NCBI GenBank assembly: GCA_009903775.1
Contig: WYEM01000096.1
Coordinates: 1-39,560, forward strand
Reading direction: 5' to 3'
Length of the DNA stretch: 39,560 nucleotides
Source: Nitrososphaerota archaeon
GTDB taxonomy: Archaea; Thermoproteota; Nitrososphaeria; Conexivisphaerales; Conexivisphaeraceae
Each line of letters opens with the position of its first letter. Within the stretch, counting starts at the first letter, position 1. Below are positions 39,422 through 39,560 of this stretch, piece after piece. The notes beneath the pieces are model-generated. The model saw only the letters and a program-made list of their open reading frames with translations. It did no database searches and was not told the origin of the DNA. The position numbers and the translations under genes are program-made.

Positions 39422-39560
39422 GGGGTCAGATCTACCTCTGGGGGCGGAAGCGCGGAGTACCGTATGAAGCCCCTGATCCACCTCTGGCCCGGCGGCGTAT
39501 CCACGCGCGCCGGAGGATCGATCTCCCATTTATCGTTGCCCGGAATTCCGCGCCGCCCCT
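39409..39560 (-). pseudogene. 3' part of an unidentified gene ending inside the insertion-sequence end
   Basis: On the reverse strand one frame enters from the right edge and reads GNDKWEIDPPARVDTPP, then GQRWIRGFIRYSALPPPEVDL, which looks like real protein. It then runs into the IS hairpin and stops at a TGA (39409-39411) formed by the hairpin itself. The natural C-terminus was therefore probably cut off by the insertion. The family is not recognised. Confidence 0.45.

Noticed and set aside
1-39560. CRISPR array or cas genes
   Set aside because: No regularly spaced direct repeats and no Cas-like proteins were seen. TnpB is the only RNA-guided nuclease candidate.

Overview
The window is about two-thirds G+C and densely packed with archaeal genes. 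Many start codons are GTG or TTG. TATA-like boxes sit about 26 bases upstream of many starts, as expected for leaderless transcripts. A Sulfolobus-type single-stranded DNA-binding protein, archease, an AlaX editing protein and an archaeal-style Entner-Doudoroff gene set point to a TACK-group (crenarchaeal-type), probably thermophilic, sugar-using archaeon. The species cannot be named from the sequence.

Layout. (1) 1-9760 is a surface-glycan island: a sugar nucleotidyltransferase running off the left edge, two GT4 and two GT2 glycosyltransferases, two NAD-dependent sugar epimerases, a UDP-galactopyranose-mutase-like flavoenzyme and a decayed epimerase. Several of these genes are broken by frameshifts, an in-frame stop or truncation. 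A promoterless partial copy (1064-1743) of the surface-protein gene at 10804-12282 sits between truncated gene ends. (2) 9789-17776 holds a broken AAA ATPase, the full DUF4382-like surface protein, MoeA, archease, a P-loop protein with a deoxyribosyltransferase-like tail, a phosphohexomutase, a DUF429 protein, a DUF134 regulator and a small DUF4382 protein. (3) 17874-31505 is a sugar-catabolism region: MFS transporter, cyclase-family hydrolase, glucose dehydrogenase, GH15 glucoamylase, glycerate kinase, AlaX, a flavodiiron gene split by a TnpB element, KDG aldolase, aldehyde dehydrogenase, gluconate dehydratase and a zinc-type alcohol dehydrogenase. (4) 31648-39245 holds a class V aminotransferase, SSB, HemA, an endonuclease IV-like protein, an M20 peptidase and an ABC exporter pair. 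The right edge has a lone insertion-sequence end that cuts a partial gene.

Together the region 3 genes could take starch-type glucans to 2-phosphoglycerate and pyruvate by the non-phosphorylative Entner-Doudoroff route: glucoamylase, glucose dehydrogenase, an unassigned lactonase step (the cyclase-family gene is a candidate), gluconate dehydratase, KDG aldolase, glyceraldehyde dehydrogenase and glycerate kinase. No KDG kinase is seen here. The glycan island beside sequon-rich secreted proteins suggests a linked cell-surface module, now partly decayed or possibly variable.
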